Below are positions 25,056 through 38,195 of a stretch of DNA of 64,000 bases, piece after piece. Under the pieces are notes generated by a model. The model had not been told where the DNA came from. It saw nothing but the letters and a program-made list of their open reading frames with translations, and searched no databases. Position numbers and translations under genes: made by a program. This DNA is from Globodera rostochiensis (Eukaryota > Nematoda > Chromadorea > Rhabditida > Heteroderidae): NCBI GenBank assembly GCA_018350325.1, contig JAEVLN010000002.1:1184162-1248161 (forward strand), given 5' to 3'. Within the stretch, counting starts at the first letter, position 1. Each line of letters starts with the position of its first letter.

Positions 25056-25661
25056 AATAAAATTCTTGATAAATATTTAAGGTAAATGTTCTGTACTTTG
25101 TTAATACATCGCTCCTTGCAGGATCACGCTCATGTACGATACGTTGAGCTAAAATCAATTAACAAAATATTCATTATTTGCTTCTTCTTACCAAAATTAA
25201 TTAATAAATGATTCGTTGAGTAAAACATAATACTTGTTGAGTAAATTACATTAGAGGATTTTGCCCCATTCCAACAGCGTAACTAACTCAATATTTTTTT
25301 ATAAAAAAGGGGTAGGCCATTCATTACCTTCTGACTCCATGTTTTAAAGCTTTTAGTGTTAATAAAAAGAAAAAATTTGTGAAATTTGACCCAAATATGG
25401 GGCCCATTTAACCTATAACTTTAACCCTATGTAAGCCTCCCTTTATTCAATTAAAATGTTTTTAAAAACGCTTTTATTTAAATATTTGAATTGCTTCGAT
25501 TTGACATTTCAAAATTTTTACGCCCCCAAATGTTCAGTAACAAAATTTTTAGAGAAAAATTAGAGAATATGCTTAATTAACCCAACTACATATATAACAA
25601 GTTTTTTTCATATCAAATTAGCAAAAAAACAATTAAAAACTTGACAATACTGGATTTGAAA
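25056..25661. other. Segment of copy B absent from copy C
   Basis: In copy C the sequence equivalent to 25055 continues almost directly into that equivalent to 25662. These roughly 600 bp are therefore either an insertion in copy B or a deletion in copy C. Contents are A+T-rich with no clear ends or target duplication. Confidence 0.4.
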
Positions 25662-25770
25662 ATAAACTAATTTCATGATAACAATTAATAAAATGAAAAG
25701 AAATTTAAAAGGTATTAAAAATTAACTATTGCCATATTCTGAATCAAGAAGATTGAGACAAGTTGGTCAA
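25662..25770 (+). repeat. Dispersed repeat family, copy B (second block)
   Basis: Near-identical to 51460-51568, sharing AACTATTGCCATATTCTGAA and AAGATTGAGACAAGTTGGTC. Both end at the same place (GGTCAA), which marks a likely right boundary of the repeat family. Confidence 0.75.
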
Positions 25771-27471
25771 GTGCTTTAATCGATTTCCTGACAAAAATAT
25801 GTGTGTCTTAAAAATGTTGGTCTTTAAAAAATTAATAAATTCATATGCTCAAAAATTAGCATAAATTTAAAATGGAAATATGAATAGAAGATAAGCTGGA
25901 AAGACAATAAAGTAATAGATTTAATAATACTATCAAATATATTAAAATTAATTTTGTAAAATCGAATTTTAATTTTACTTCAAAACGGAAATGACATGGC
26001 AATGCACGATTAATAATTTATCAATAACACTAAATTATGCTTTTTATAAATATTTTATAATAATTCAGCGCATACTTTTTCAAGTCGAGGAATTATTTAT
26101 AAATATTTTATTTAATATATAATCCCTGTTAAAAACACCTCGAGTTAAAATTTCGGATTTGGTGTCATTTGTGTAACCAACAGAATGCCGTTTGCGAAAT
26201 GAAGTATATACAACAATTGAATAAAATCTAATCATAAAATGAAATAAATTAATATTAATTTAACATAATATAAAATTTATAAATATAGTGACGGAGCATA
26301 AATTAACTAAAGATTTAGAATATAAAGCGAATAAAATCTAAATTAAATTTTATCAAAGTTATTTTTTTATGTAAAACATCACATTTACTTAGGAATGTAA
26401 CATAAGTTCTGCCCCCCCCCTATGTTTTCGTTATTTTCATAAATGCATGAAAAATCAGCAATTCAATAGATTCACTAAAAAATTGCATAATTCTATTGCC
26501 ATAGCGTTACAAAAATATTGAAAAAGTTTAATTAAAAAAAGTCAAATTTAAATATTCAACCTGAAACGGAAATACTCGAAAATAAAGGAAAATTAGAAAA
26601 AGTTATTTATCAAAAGAAGCAAACTTATTTATAAGTTTTTGGTGTTTGACTAGTGCTATTTTATTTTTAAATTAAATTGTATTAAGTAGTGTAACAATCG
26701 CAAACCAAACATAATGTAAAATAGCCTAGAAGGTATTTAATTAATCATACATATAGATATCATGATATCGCCTACCAAATGGACTTAAAGTCTGTAACGC
26801 TCAGTTTTGTGTTACTTAAATTATTAAATAAATTTCAATTAATTAAAATTAAGAATAATTAAATCTATTTCATATCAAAATATTTTTCAACCATTTATAA
26901 CCCAATAAATTACGACCGGTGCTGCAATCAATTTAATATACCTATGCATGAAAGGCTTAATAAAATAAATTACAATATTTATTATGTGATTGATTTTAAA
27001 AATGCAAGCAACAAAAAACTAAAAGTACTCTAAGCCCATAGTAAATCATGTAGCACCTTTTTAAAACATTAATTTTTTTTAAAATGATTTTGTCGCAGTG
27101 TTCACATTTACTTGCCAAGCCTGTCAGCTTGGCTGTGATTTACAACCCACAACGCATAAATATATATATGTATATATTTTATTTTATTCCTTTGAAAAAT
27201 AAATTATTTATACTTTGTTGATCACCCTGTTATGTTTCAAAAAATTAATGAATAATTAAATATAAAAATTAAAGAATGTAGATAAAATTCTACAAAAAAT
27301 AATGTCTTATTACACTAGATTTTTTTACTTATACTATTCTATTAAAAAAATAATCTTATAATTTAGGCAATAAATTAAAAATATTAATTCTAAAAAATAA
27401 ATAAATAAATCGAATAGCAAGTGTTTGATCAGAGTCAAGTATATTTTAAATTTATGTTATTTGTTTTTTAA
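25771..27471. other. A-rich desert
   Basis: No supported gene. Contains a C9 homopolymer at 26412-26420, striking in sequence this A+T-rich, and an island near 27110-27150 without a convincing frame. Confidence 0.4.
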
Positions 27472-27609
27472 GTACTCCGTTTGCAAGTTGTTTATAGACC
27501 GACTGAAGGAGTGCCTCGCGGACCCTCCGTAAATGGTTTAATCCATTCGCACTCCAAAAGGGCGCAGTTTTTGGTCGAACCAACAATTCGACTACCGATA
27601 ATTAAATAG
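27472..27609 (+). pseudogene. Protein-like relic frame, 45 codons
   Basis: Stop-bounded frame without ATG, containing LQVVYRPTEGVPRGPSVNGL and then IHSHSKRAQFLVEPTIRLPI. Mixed composition on a clear GC island makes it one of the best coding-like segments of the desert. The same DNA can form a hairpin (GGAGTGC at 27510 with GCACTCC at 27550, AATGG/CCATT inside). No family recognised. Confidence 0.3.
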
Positions 27610-28657
27610 TCAAAAATTGAATTTGCGAATTATTGTGAAAGTGGTGGATTTATTTATTACAATTTGAATTCCTTATAAATAAAAATGTTAAAAGGTTAAA
27701 CACGTAATTAATTCTACGATAAATAAAAACATTGAAAAGATAATTAAAAATTGTGTATTTCTTATTGCTAAATTTTAAAATTATATTAAATGTTTAAATA
27801 TCAACGATTCGGTTTTTAAAATTTCAATAACTTTGATGTGTCAGTGTTTTTATTATGATTTAACTATATTTGCATGTTAAGTAATTATATTTTAAGCTTG
27901 TGTTATATTTTTGTTAAGCAATAACCATGGTTACTTTTCATAATAAGCGAGAAAAATACCTAATTTTTACCTTTTAAATTATTCTTAATTGAAATTTTTT
28001 GTATGGCTTCTTTTTTTCAACCGTGTTTGACTTTGCTGACATGGCCATTTTTTCATAATAATTCAATATTTCGGCTATTTTTCCCCGGAAATTCATAAAG
28101 AAATTCAATATTTTAGGCACTTTTTCCGAAAATTTCTTAAGAAAAATGCTATAAAAACAAAATGCTTAAAAATAAATTTTGGTCGACGATGAAGCAAATT
28201 AATTTTTAGGCAAAACTTAATTGCATTTTTTTCACAAAAAAAACAACATTAGAAGAGAAAATAACCCCAAATTAAGCTAAAAAAATTAACGAAATCAAAA
28301 GTAATGTGATAATTATAAATAAATTTAAAAAAAATATTTGGTAATTAACCATCAATCAGTGTGACAGGAAAAAATATAATAAAGTGACAAAAAAAATTTA
28401 AATTTCCAAGCACGTAGAAATGTTAAAGGATGTAATGCAAATCTTAATACTATTTAAAATTAACATTTAATGACGACCTCGATAAAAGAACTATTAATAA
28501 TTTAACTTCAACGGATTGTTTTTCTAATAATTGAAGCTGCTATTTAAAAGCAGATTTAATAGAAACAAAATCACATTTTAAAATTTATCTAAAAAATCCT
28601 TGTATGGAATAAATAAATTACAAACTGCAAAAATAATATATAAACTAGTTTGATAGC

Positions 28658-28870
28658 TTATATAATTAAATTGAAGAAAAATGAAATGTTCAGTAATGGC
28701 ATACACAGTTTATTGGAAAATGGCTGTTCACTGTTCGCGGGCGCGATTTTCTTTAAATTTATCCCTTCTAATCGAGTAAAATTGCATTTATAAAATGCAA
28801 CAATATTATATAATAAAAGAGAAATGGCAAATGATTTAATTACAAATGTGCAGCAGTAGCATGATGTCAA
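28658..28870 (-). pseudogene. 70-codon frame, unrecognised
   Basis: Contains FTRLEGINLKKIAPANSEQP followed by FSNKLCMPLLN. The N-terminal part is Cys/Ser-rich and hydrophobic. No splice sites or neighbours tie it to a gene. Confidence 0.2.
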
Positions 28871-29361
28871 TTTAGTCTCTCCGTGTCGTTTGAGAAGGAC
28901 AACAACTGCCCCTAGTGGGTATGAAGCGTTATTAAAAAATGGGAAAAATGAAACGAAGAATGATAATCCTATAAATCATTTCTAATGAAGTCAAACAAGT
29001 ATAAACGTGTTAAATGCATCTCTTCTTTTGCATTATATTCAAAAATTTAAGCAACCATATTGAACATTGTATAGTAAAGTGAAAAGAATATTTTAAAAAA
29101 TGAGAAATAAAATTTATTCATAATCAATTCAAGTAAAATATAAAAAAGTAACAAATTATGCAATAAGTATAATTTAATTATCTTATTCGAAGAGAAATTT
29201 AGTGAGTAAATTCATCCTTATATAAGAAACAATGAATTTAATAAATTAAAAGTAATCTTTTTCTATATGACCAATATTTAAGATCAATTATTCCGACGTA
29301 CTGACACATGGAAAAAGTCGACATTTCAATGCCGAGTAATTTAAAATAGTCATAAAACTAA

Positions 29362-29502
29362 AGAACCCAAAATAAAAATCCAATTGTCAGAATTCCAAAA
29401 CCAATAAGCCGCAACAAACACGGCGGCGATCACATTGACGGTAAATCAAAAGCTGAAAACGTGGCCAAGCCAATCAATTGTGATGAACGAGGAGTTCTGT
29501 AA
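29362..29502 (+). pseudogene. Protein-like relic frame, 46 codons
   Basis: Stop-bounded frame without ATG, containing RNKHGGDHIDGKSKAENVAK and PINCDERGVL. An overlapping frame (29435-29665, with TWPSQSIVMNEEFCKR and a possible GTAAGA donor) also looks protein-like, so the true frame is unresolved. A C11 homopolymer follows at 29695-29705. Confidence 0.25.
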
Positions 29503-30246
29503 ACGTAAGAATTTGAATATAATCAACAAACTGGTACAATTAGGTGGAAAAATTAACTCGAGAACAACCAAATTCAGACGTCACAGGAGGAAAAAAATAA
29601 TCAAATATTATTTCTTACTTAATTTAAAAAGTAAAAATAAACATCTAAAATCAACACATCAATAATAAATTAAAATATAAAACATTGATATAAGCCCCCC
29701 CCCCCGATCGGTAGCTAAACATTGGTCAGATAAAAAGCTTAAAGATCTTTACATGAATTATAATATTTAAAACTTATACAAAAACTTAATCATAGAAGTT
29801 AAGGTGATGTAGTGGGTATTATTCATTTTTAAAGTCCAAAAAGGTGAAAATGATAGGAAAATAATAGCCACCGATTAATTTTCAAAAATTGTTGAAAACG
29901 GGTTCGGGTTTCTTCTCATCGTCTTTTTCTGACTAAATAGAATTTGTATTTTGTAACACTTAATATTTACGATGTTATTAATTATCAAAACAAATCAACG
30001 AAATATTGAAAATTTAAATCCTATTATTAATATGTAATGAAGTCTAAATAAATTAAAATAAGTAACCATTAAATTACATAATCTGCTTACATAAGTAACA
30101 CAATAATATAAACATTGAGAATGCAATTATTAAAATAGATAAATCCCATAAGAATGAATTGCTTTGTACGGAAAAGCGGAAAATAAATCCAATAAAATAT
30201 TAAAATAAAAGCAAGAGCGATGAAAAGCAGTAATAATTTAATAACA

Positions 30247-30765
30247 TTAGCATGAATCGTTGAAATAAAAATACAAAAATTTTTTAACGGAGTTCACCTA
30301 CCGATAGGCTGAACAGCTCCGCGTCAACATTTTAAAGCATTCATTACTCAACAAAAAGATTTCCTTTGATATTGAATAACAAAGTCGAAACACTTGTTTT
30401 GTTATGAAAAATGGAAGACTGGCAAAAATATTTAGTTTTAAAAAAGTAAAAATAAACCTTTAAACCTACAAAAAAATATTAAAACCTAAAAAATAAAATT
30501 GAAAACAAACAAAAAAATCAATCAAGAAATATAAATAAAATTAGTTTTGGGCGTATAAAATCAATGGATTTTCTTATAATATTCCACAATTCAGTTATCA
30601 AACTCCTATATGTCCTTTAGGGGCGCACGGAAACAAAATTTCACATCAAGAACATTAATGAATAAGTTTTAAAAAATTATAATTTTAATAATCGTCACAA
30701 TAAAGTTCAACAATTAAATCATCTATTTGCGCTGATGCTGGAATTTTGCTCCCAACGAATTAATG
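30247..30765 (+). repeat. Recent duplicate, copy D1
   Basis: Nearly identical to 32637-33158 over about 400 bp (for example GGGCGTATAAAATCAATGGA and TATGTCCTTTAGGGGCGCAC), with few single-base differences. More diverged homology extends left to about 30031. The left part holds GGAGTTCACCTACCGATAGG and a CGGAG/CTCCG inverted pair. No terminal repeats or target duplication identified. Confidence 0.8.
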
Positions 30766-30839
30766 AATGGCGTTTGCCTTCCGATTCGGACGAGTCGTCG
30801 AGAGATGGTGACGGAACCAAAAAATTGGTTAAATTTTAA
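30735..30839 (+). pseudogene. 34-codon protein-like frame at the D1 boundary
   Basis: Reads MLEFCSQRINEWRLPSDSDE and then SSRDGDGTKKLVKF before a stop. The first codons lie within duplicate D1; in D2 the frame is broken by a one-base loss and different downstream sequence. It looks like a fragment of a real protein cut by the duplication boundary. Unrecognised. Confidence 0.25.
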
Positions 30840-32361
30840 ATTTACCACAATGTAACCAAATAAGCAACACCCTAATGATTGAAATATGGATATTAAACGT
30901 ACATTTCTTATTAAAATATAGTAAGTTTAATTACTGAAAACCAATATAAACTATATCACGAGTTATAAAAGACTTTTCATCATTTAATCAAATCAAAGTA
31001 AAAAAACACAAAAGCGGTATCATGCAATCTTTCAACACATAGCAACAGCGTACAACTAGGCCCCGGTGCAGCTTACAATGGACTTTGTAATAAAAAATGT
31101 TTTACAATTGAAATAACTGTAAGATTTAAAAAGATTTTCAGAAAACAAAAACCAAATTAAAATTATAAAAATAAAATAGATAAATGAAAAAATAATTGCA
31201 TTTTCAAAGCATAAACAAGCAAACATAAAACAATAAATATGTAAATATGTAAATAAATTCATCTTAACAAAAATAAAAGTTTTGGTCAATCCCAATGAAA
31301 GATCTTTCAAAAATATGTAAAATTTCCGAATTTTCAAATAATTCATTAGTTGTTGATATTTGATTTTTTTGATTAAAAAATAATAACAAAAAATTAACAC
31401 GCATATGCTTCAATTCTAAACACTCTAAACCCCAACATGGTGCACACAATATAAGATGTTATTAAAACATTACTGAATTTTTATTAAAACATTTAATTTT
31501 TAGCCGTAAGAAGATGAAAAATTTAAATAAGCAACAAAATATAATGGTTAATATATTGACACTATTGTAATGCTTTACATTTATTAAATATAAATAATTC
31601 TTTAATCCAATTGTTAGAAACAAAAAAAGCACTAAATAATGAAGTTCATACAATTCAAAAAATAACGGATAAAAAATAATAATTTACCTAAGCAAAGTTT
31701 AAAAGGAAATAAAAAAAGAACAATTAAAAATTCGTTAAAAGGCATTTTAAAACAAAAAATAAAAATTGAGAGAGAGTTTGGCCACAGAAGCGAATCTAGC
31801 ACATCAAGTTAAAACTATTACTTTAGCGACTACATGAAGAAAAAAAAAATTCTTTTGAAATTTTGCATTAAATAGGAAAATATTAGTCTAATTTTCGAAG
31901 CTATTTAAAATCAAGTAAATTTTCTAGTCAAATGTGCAAAGAAATATTAAATAATAAAAAAACTTTTAAGCAAATACCGAGTTTTAAAATAAAATGCCTA
32001 AATTCACTAAAACAATCAATTTTCACGCATCCTATACAACAATGAGTTGGACGCCATCATGACATAATGTTTAAGCTTCTCCACATCATTAAAACATGTT
32101 TCAATGTTTCTTATTAAAATTTTACAAAAAGAACACATCAAAAGGTGAATTCCTTAAATACATCAACGATTTGAGCAATAGTTATATGCTTTAATGTCTT
32201 AATTTAAAAAAATTGATCAAAACAAAAAAAGGCACTAAATAATGAAGTTCATAAAATGCAATTTAGTTCACAAGGTTCAGGCGGGCCTTGTTCGAAGAGT
32301 CGGCCAATTAACTTGTTTTTATAACGATAAGAGCTTTTAATTCAAATGTTCGCTTTTTAAG

Positions 32362-32454
32362 ATGGAGGAGTTGACGAATCGCGTGTCCGTCTTGGAGAAG
32401 GATGTGAAGGATTTGAAAAAGGACCTTGACAAAATGGAGTTCACCCTGCGATAG
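32362..32454 (+). pseudogene. 30-codon coiled-coil-like frame
   Basis: An ATG frame reads MEELTNRVSVLEKDVKDLKK and DLDKMEFTLR. Hydrophobic residues at heptad-like spacing (L4, V8, L11, V15, L18, L22) give a leucine-zipper-like helix. Its last codons lie on GGAGTTCACCCTGCGATAGG, the motif that opens both D1 and D2. The repeat may therefore descend from the 3-prime end of a gene encoding this helix. Also too short to be an evident gene. Confidence 0.35.
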
Positions 32455-32636
32455 GCTTAACATTTATTAAATAATTATATCTACATATTTTTGTACTTAC
32501 AAATTAAATTTATTTATTATCCATTTTTAAAGTCTGGTTATTAAGAAAAATTATAGAAATATGTAATGAAGTCAAAATAAATTAAAATAAGTAACATGAT
32601 CTGCTTACATATAACTTATATGATAGAAGTACCACG

Positions 32637-33158
32637 TTAGCATGAATCTTTGAAATAAAAATACAAAAAATTATTAACGGAGTTCACCCTCCGATAGGCT
32701 GTTTAAACACCTCCGCGTCCAACATTTTAAAGCATTCATTACTCAACAAAAAATTTGCTTTGATATTGAATAACAAAGTTGAAACACTTGTTTTGTTTTG
32801 AAAAATGGAAGACTGGCAAAAATATTTAGTTTTAAAAAAGTAAAAATAAACCTTTAAACCTACAAAAAAATATTAAAACCTAAAAAATAAAATTGAAAAC
32901 AAACAAAAAAATCAATCAAGAAATATAAATAAAATTAGTTTTGGGCGTATAAAATCAATGGATTTTCTTATAATATTCCACAATTCAGTTATCAAACTCC
33001 AATATGTCCTTTAGGGGCGCACGGAAACAAAATTTCACATCAAGAACATTAATGAATAAGTTTTAAAAAATTATAATTTTAATAATCGTCACAATAAAGT
33101 TCAACAATTAAATCATCTATTTGCGCTAATGCTGAATTTTGCTCCCAAAGAATTAATG
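32637..33158 (+). repeat. Recent duplicate, copy D2
   Basis: Second copy of D1, same orientation, about 2.4 kb downstream; weaker homology extends left to about 32560. It differs in the left part (GGAGTTCACCCTCCGATAGG plus a TGTTTAAACA insertion) and diverges abruptly after GAATTAATG, giving a shared right boundary. Confidence 0.8.
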
Positions 33159-33174
33159 TTCATAAAAAGATAAT

Positions 33175-33384
33175 TTGCAAAACGAAATGGAAATTGCTAA
33201 ATTTAAATTAGATAGGTATGCTTTAAAGGTACACTTAACTACAGTACTTGCGTACAACATTAAACATCGACAAGCCAGTATTCCACCCGAAGGCAACCCC
33301 AAAAGTAGAGCAATTCCAACCGAGGGTAGCGACAACAAAGTAAAATATAACATCATTTTAGCTTTAAAATTAATAAAATCATAG
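33175..33384 (+). pseudogene. 69-codon exon-like frame
   Basis: Reads NEMEIAKFKLDRYALKVHLT, then TVLAYNIKHRQASIPPEGNP and KSRAIPTEGSDNK, followed at once by GTAAAAT, a possible splice donor. After that the frame is A+T-biased. It starts just past the right edge of D2. Good protein-like composition, no family recognised. Confidence 0.3.
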
Positions 33385-36219
33385 TGCTCATCTAAATATT
33401 GGAGTGTAGAATAAAATTACAGCGTATGGAGAAGTCATTCGAAGATGAATAGCAAAGCCACATGCCATTTATCAATGATGCTATAACATTATAAAGATAA
33501 AAACAATTTACTTTTTCACTCATGACAAGACGAACTAATTTACGCATCTAAACATGAAAAAATTCAAATATATGATGAAAAAGTAAAAATTAAAAAATCA
33601 TAATTACAATTTACGGGCAAATTTCAATTATACAAGTTTAAGTGAGATAAAAATAAAAGTAACACTGCATTAATTCTTAAAAATGTTATTACAAATGCAG
33701 TCAACAAAAAAACCGCATATAAAATAATTATAAAAAAGACTGATTGGAATTAACAAAAAAAATGTTAAATGAGCTTGTCCCCAGGTACTAATATAATATG
33801 TTTTAATCCTTTTGTTTAGATGTGTGAATGAGAATTCTTTTTAGAACAAACAAGTACACGCAAAATTTTTAGTTTTCCTTTTAGTTACTGAATTTATAAA
33901 CTCTTTTTTTTAAGAAAACGAATCGCATTTCATTCAAATCCATTAAGCATTGATAAAATAAAATTCGTTGCCATAATATTAAAAATATTAAAAAGCTCAG
34001 TCGATTAACAATCCAATGTTTACAGCAAGAAACTGCGAAAAAGAAACCCAATAAATAAATTAAATTAAATATATTTTTGTCTGCAAAATTTATTGACTTA
34101 AATATAAATCGAATTCAATTCTACGCTAAGCGTCACCAAAATCCAGTCGGGAAAACATCGAGGTCTGTTCTTAAATTAAAAAATTTGAATATGTTTAATT
34201 ATTTTTTTAATCACATTGGTACCAATTAGTGATTTAGCTTTAATGAAGGAAAAAACAATTCCAAACTTCATTGCCTATTAAATATTATAAAAAAATTCTT
34301 ATGTAATAAAAAATAATTATATAAAAATATGTGTAAGAAAAAGACGCAAAAGTATTAATATGATAATATATGAAACCATAAATAACATTAAGCATGTTTT
34401 AAATAAATTTTAAAAAACAATAAAATATGATGATTTGTTTTTAATTTAAAATAACAAAACAGATTTAATTGAATTCTGAAATCATTTGTAATTCTGACTC
34501 TATTTTGTGTGATTTGATGACCATAAGAGTTTATTTTCTAAACAATTAAGGCGGAATAACCAAAACAATTAAATTCTAAAAAATATGAAACTATTATTTG
34601 GTGGCTTTCAATGAAATAAATTAAATTTCAACCGAATAAAATTTGAGCCAACGAATCATTGATTTTTTCGGGAGGTGGAGGCGAGGGACGGCAGCCAGCA
34701 CCTTAGGTCATTCATTCATTTTTGTTCAATTACCTAAATCAATTTGGGTTTATAACATTTTCTTTAAAAAGAATTTCTCTAAATTTATATGGCAAATTCC
34801 ACTAAATATTATTCCAGCAAACCGGAGTCTTCTACTCGATTAATAAAAAAAAAATTAATCATAATTTTGTTTATTTTACAGTAATTAAACGATAAATTAA
34901 AACAAACTAAAAAATCACTTATTTTATAATCAGGATAAAACTAATTATTTTGAAGTCTTTCATTGTAAAATTTTAAAATATTAAATATTCAGTGTTTAAA
35001 AGCACCGAGTTATAATAGTATAAGTGTCAGTGTTCTGAATCTCCATGATAGGCGTCTGATCAACTGGTGATTATTTTAAATTTTTGAGAGGTTAAATCTA
35101 TTATAATTAATCAAAAAATCTAAATATTTGAAATTAAATTTTTTTTTAATCGCGATATCAAGGGCTTTTAAAAACAAATTCTTTAATTTAAATTGCACTA
35201 TAATCTAGTTAACTACTCGACAATGAAAATAGTATAAAGACTGCAGTTGCTGTCGACGAGTTAATTAAATGGCAATATTAACAAAAATTGCAAAAAATTG
35301 ACTAAAAGCAATTTAATGGTTTAAAAAATAAATTAAAAACCAACCCAAAATTTACGCTATTTGATTATGAAAGACAAATTAAAGAAAATTGATTAAAAAA
35401 TTCGAGTCTTTGACATTAATATCTAAATATATCCGCAGATATTACCTTAAGCGAATAATGGATGATTCCCGGCGTTTTCTTTACATTCCAACAAATAAGT
35501 TTGCTAATATAAAAAATCGATTTTCCCTTGCAAAAATCATTATTTTCTTGCTGAGCAAAAAAAGGAAAACATTTATAGTTTTGCTTTCAAATCACAAACA
35601 TGAATTAGACCAATTTAAATATCTCAAAAAATATTGTTTAAATTTACAAACAAAACATAAACTACTAAAGAATTAATATTTACAGCTTTAATGCAGATAA
35701 CAAAAAAGGTGCTATGCCAAAACTAATTAGAATTGACTAAATAGTCCCGGAGGTATTTGATTAACCACAATTTGAACATTCGTTAATATAATTAGTTAAA
35801 ATAAATAAACAACGGCGAATTTTAATTTTTTTATTGATATTAAAAGCAAAATTTTAATTATTAAAGTAATAGGAAAGAGTGCTCAAGATATTGGGTAATG
35901 TCAAGAAGAGTATTTTGTTTAATGATTAATTTGGTTAAAAAGTTATATTTTAAAAACTGAAATATTTAAGAAAATAATGTCTGCACCAAATAAAATAATA
36001 AATCCATTTACATTAAATTTATGTATCGACATCATTTATTAACAGAGACCCGGAATTTTATATAAAGCTATTATTGAATTGTAATGGAAATATGTATAAA
36101 ATGTTTAAGGAAAAATTGCATAAAGACTTTTTAGTATAGTCAAAAATAGATAAATAACACATATAAACAATTAAAAAATATTTATTAAAAAAATTTAAAA
36201 TTTTTTTCTAAATTGCTCG
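33385..36219. other. A-rich desert with weak frames
   Basis: Two + strand frames deserve mention: 34643-34843 (RIIDFFGRWRRGTAASTLGH on a GC island) and 35389-35676 (95 codons, with MDDSRRFLYIPTNKFANIKN; mostly Lys/Ile/Phe/Leu). Neither is recognisable and the second may simply be A+T-rich sequence without stops. Confidence 0.25.
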
Positions 36220-36507
36220 ATGTTGGCATTTTATTGTTGCACGAGAAGAAACTTTGTAACTAATTTTTGTTATATAAACAAAATAACTAGACTTTTCGCG
36301 TTGTACGAGTTCATCAACACGATGACACTTCATAGTAAATATTTGTTCGCTTTCTTTAAAAAAAAGCATTTAAACACGCCGGAAATTAATATCAAATTAA
36401 ATATGAAAGAGTTTCAAATGCTAATTGCCCCCTACATTGGCGAGGCCGATGTGAAACGAACAATGGCAGAACAGAAGACAGGAATAAACATTTTGAAGAG
36501 TTCATAG
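36220..36507 (+). pseudogene. 95-codon frame, partly duplicated at 38.1 kb
   Basis: The C-terminal third (MKEFQMLIAPYIGEADVKRT, then MAEQKTGINILKSS) is convincingly protein-like. The segment 36325-36440 is repeated, with stops and indels, at about 38080-38195, so this is a duplicated and decaying sequence. Function unknown. Confidence 0.3.
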
Positions 36508-36611
36508 ACTCAAACCTGCTAATTAGCCTCAACAAATACAGGTCATAAAATACTTTAACCAACATAATTAAAAAAACATAAACAACTCTAAATTATAAAT
36601 AATTATTATTT

Positions 36612-36758
36612 ATAATCCTTTATAAATCAAAAAAGTGGGGTAAAAAAATCTGTACTTTCTATGAGCTCAAAAAAGATTACGTGGTGAACAGCTCGGACAA
36701 ACCGCACATTTTACGGAGTACGCAACAATTAATGTTCTTAGGAAGTAAAACTCACTAA
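36612..36758 (+). pseudogene. Protein-like relic frame just downstream
   Basis: Stop-terminated frame without ATG, reading KKICTFYELKKDYVVNSSDK and PHILRSTQQLMFLGSKTH. Same strand and only about 100 bp after the previous relic, so both could belong to one dead gene. Unrecognised. Confidence 0.25.
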
Positions 36759-37084
36759 GGAACACAAACGTGCAACTGTAATTTAATTAATTGTAATATT
36801 ACTATTTTCATAGAGTCTGGAAATTGCAAATTTGAAGGCGCAGGGAAAATATATTTAAATAAAAATAAAATATAAACTATTTTACTTTTATACCTCCAAA
36901 AATATTTAATTTTTAAATTGTACTACGTTGATTAATAAAAATTCATGAAATAAAGGCTATATAATAAGCTAAATTAAAAGTATTCCTTGTTTTAAACAAT
37001 TGATATTTTCTTATGAGTAATAATAAACAAAAAATATAGATAAATAAAGAAGGCTTGTTTTAAAATCAAAAAATTAACAAACAA

Positions 37085-38195
37085 CTAATAATCTGAATAA
37101 CAAGAGAAGGCTTAATCATTTAAATATAACTATAAATAATTCGTAAAAACCAAAAAAAAAAATCTCAAATTAAAAAACAATCGTTAAAAATATAAATTAA
37201 AATCATAAATAAATTATTTGAATTGTTCCAGCATATTGAATATTAATTTCTTATATATTGTCCAGATTCAGAGAATTTTTTGATACCAAAAATGTTTTTT
37301 ACAACGATAAAAAAGGCTACATTATAAATTTTTATTCTTAAAACCTGTAGAAACTTGTTGCAGCAGCGATTAAATATCAAATTTACAATTACGAGTTTAA
37401 AAAAAAAAGCACGGCATACTGAAGTTATTTAAATAAAAGCAAATAAATAAAATTTAATTTAAAACAAATTGCATTATATTCTGATTAAAATATAGAAACA
37501 TAGAGTGGGCAGACAATGCGGGAAAAGCACAGCTAAAGCTAAATCACAGAAGTAGCAACTGCAACACAAATGTGCGATCCTGAAATTCAATAATTCGTAT
37601 AAAAAATGAACAAACCTCAAGTTAAAAAACAGACGTTAATATATATAATGAAAACATAAAGTTTATGTGAATGGTTTCTGCATACTGAATATTAATTTTT
37701 GTTATATTGGGGATGAAAATACAGACACTGGTATTTATCAAATTTGCATTACATGTAGTATATACCCTTGCTGATATATGTGTGTATATTTTACCATTTA
37801 AAATATTTTGTAACCACTCGGAGAAAAAGTTGAAGTTGAGTCAGCCATGTGGGTAACGCTCGCCGGCTAATATGTTTAATCTGAATAACAAGAGATGGCT
37901 TAATCGTTTAAATATAATTAACTATAAAATTTCGTAAAAATAAAAGAAAAAAAATTTCAAATTAAAAAACAATCGTTAAAATATATATTAAAAACATAAA
38001 TAAATTATCTGAAATAAAAAAAAACTCCATTAGTCCAGGATCAACACCATGACTGTTGTTTTTGTGTTCTGCTCGTTAATTCATAATAAATAGTTGTTCG
38101 CTTGCTTTTAAAAAAAAGCATTTAAACACGCCGGAAATAAATATCAAATTTAATATAAGAGAGTTTCAACCGCTAATTTCCCTACGTTAGCGATG
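37085..38195 (+). repeat. Local degenerate duplications
   Basis: A segment around AATCTGAATAACAAGAGA... AATTAAAAAACAATCGTTAA occurs at 37085-37260 and 37873-38020, with a weaker copy at about 37600-37725 (shared TACTGAATATTAATTT and TTATATTG). The block 38080-38195 is a decayed copy of 36325-36440 (shared AAGCATTTAAACACGCCGGA). An island at 37505-37585 reads EWADNAGKAQLKLNHRSSNC. Confidence 0.6.

Noticed and set aside
27500..27560. tRNA-like fold (GGAGTGC/GCACTCC with a T-arm-like inner stem)
   Set aside because: Only about 30 nt separate the stems, the loop has the wrong size, and there is no A-box; the region reads better as a protein-like frame.
26412..29705. C9 and C11 homopolymers as possible G-quadruplex sites
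   Set aside because: Each is a single isolated run; one run cannot form an intramolecular quadruplex and length errors are common in such runs.
31056..31400. 114-codon hydrophobic minus-strand frame, possible membrane receptor
   Set aside because: Composition is nearly all Phe/Ile/Leu/Tyr/Lys/Asn as expected from random A+T-rich DNA; no GC island, no motif, no splice context.
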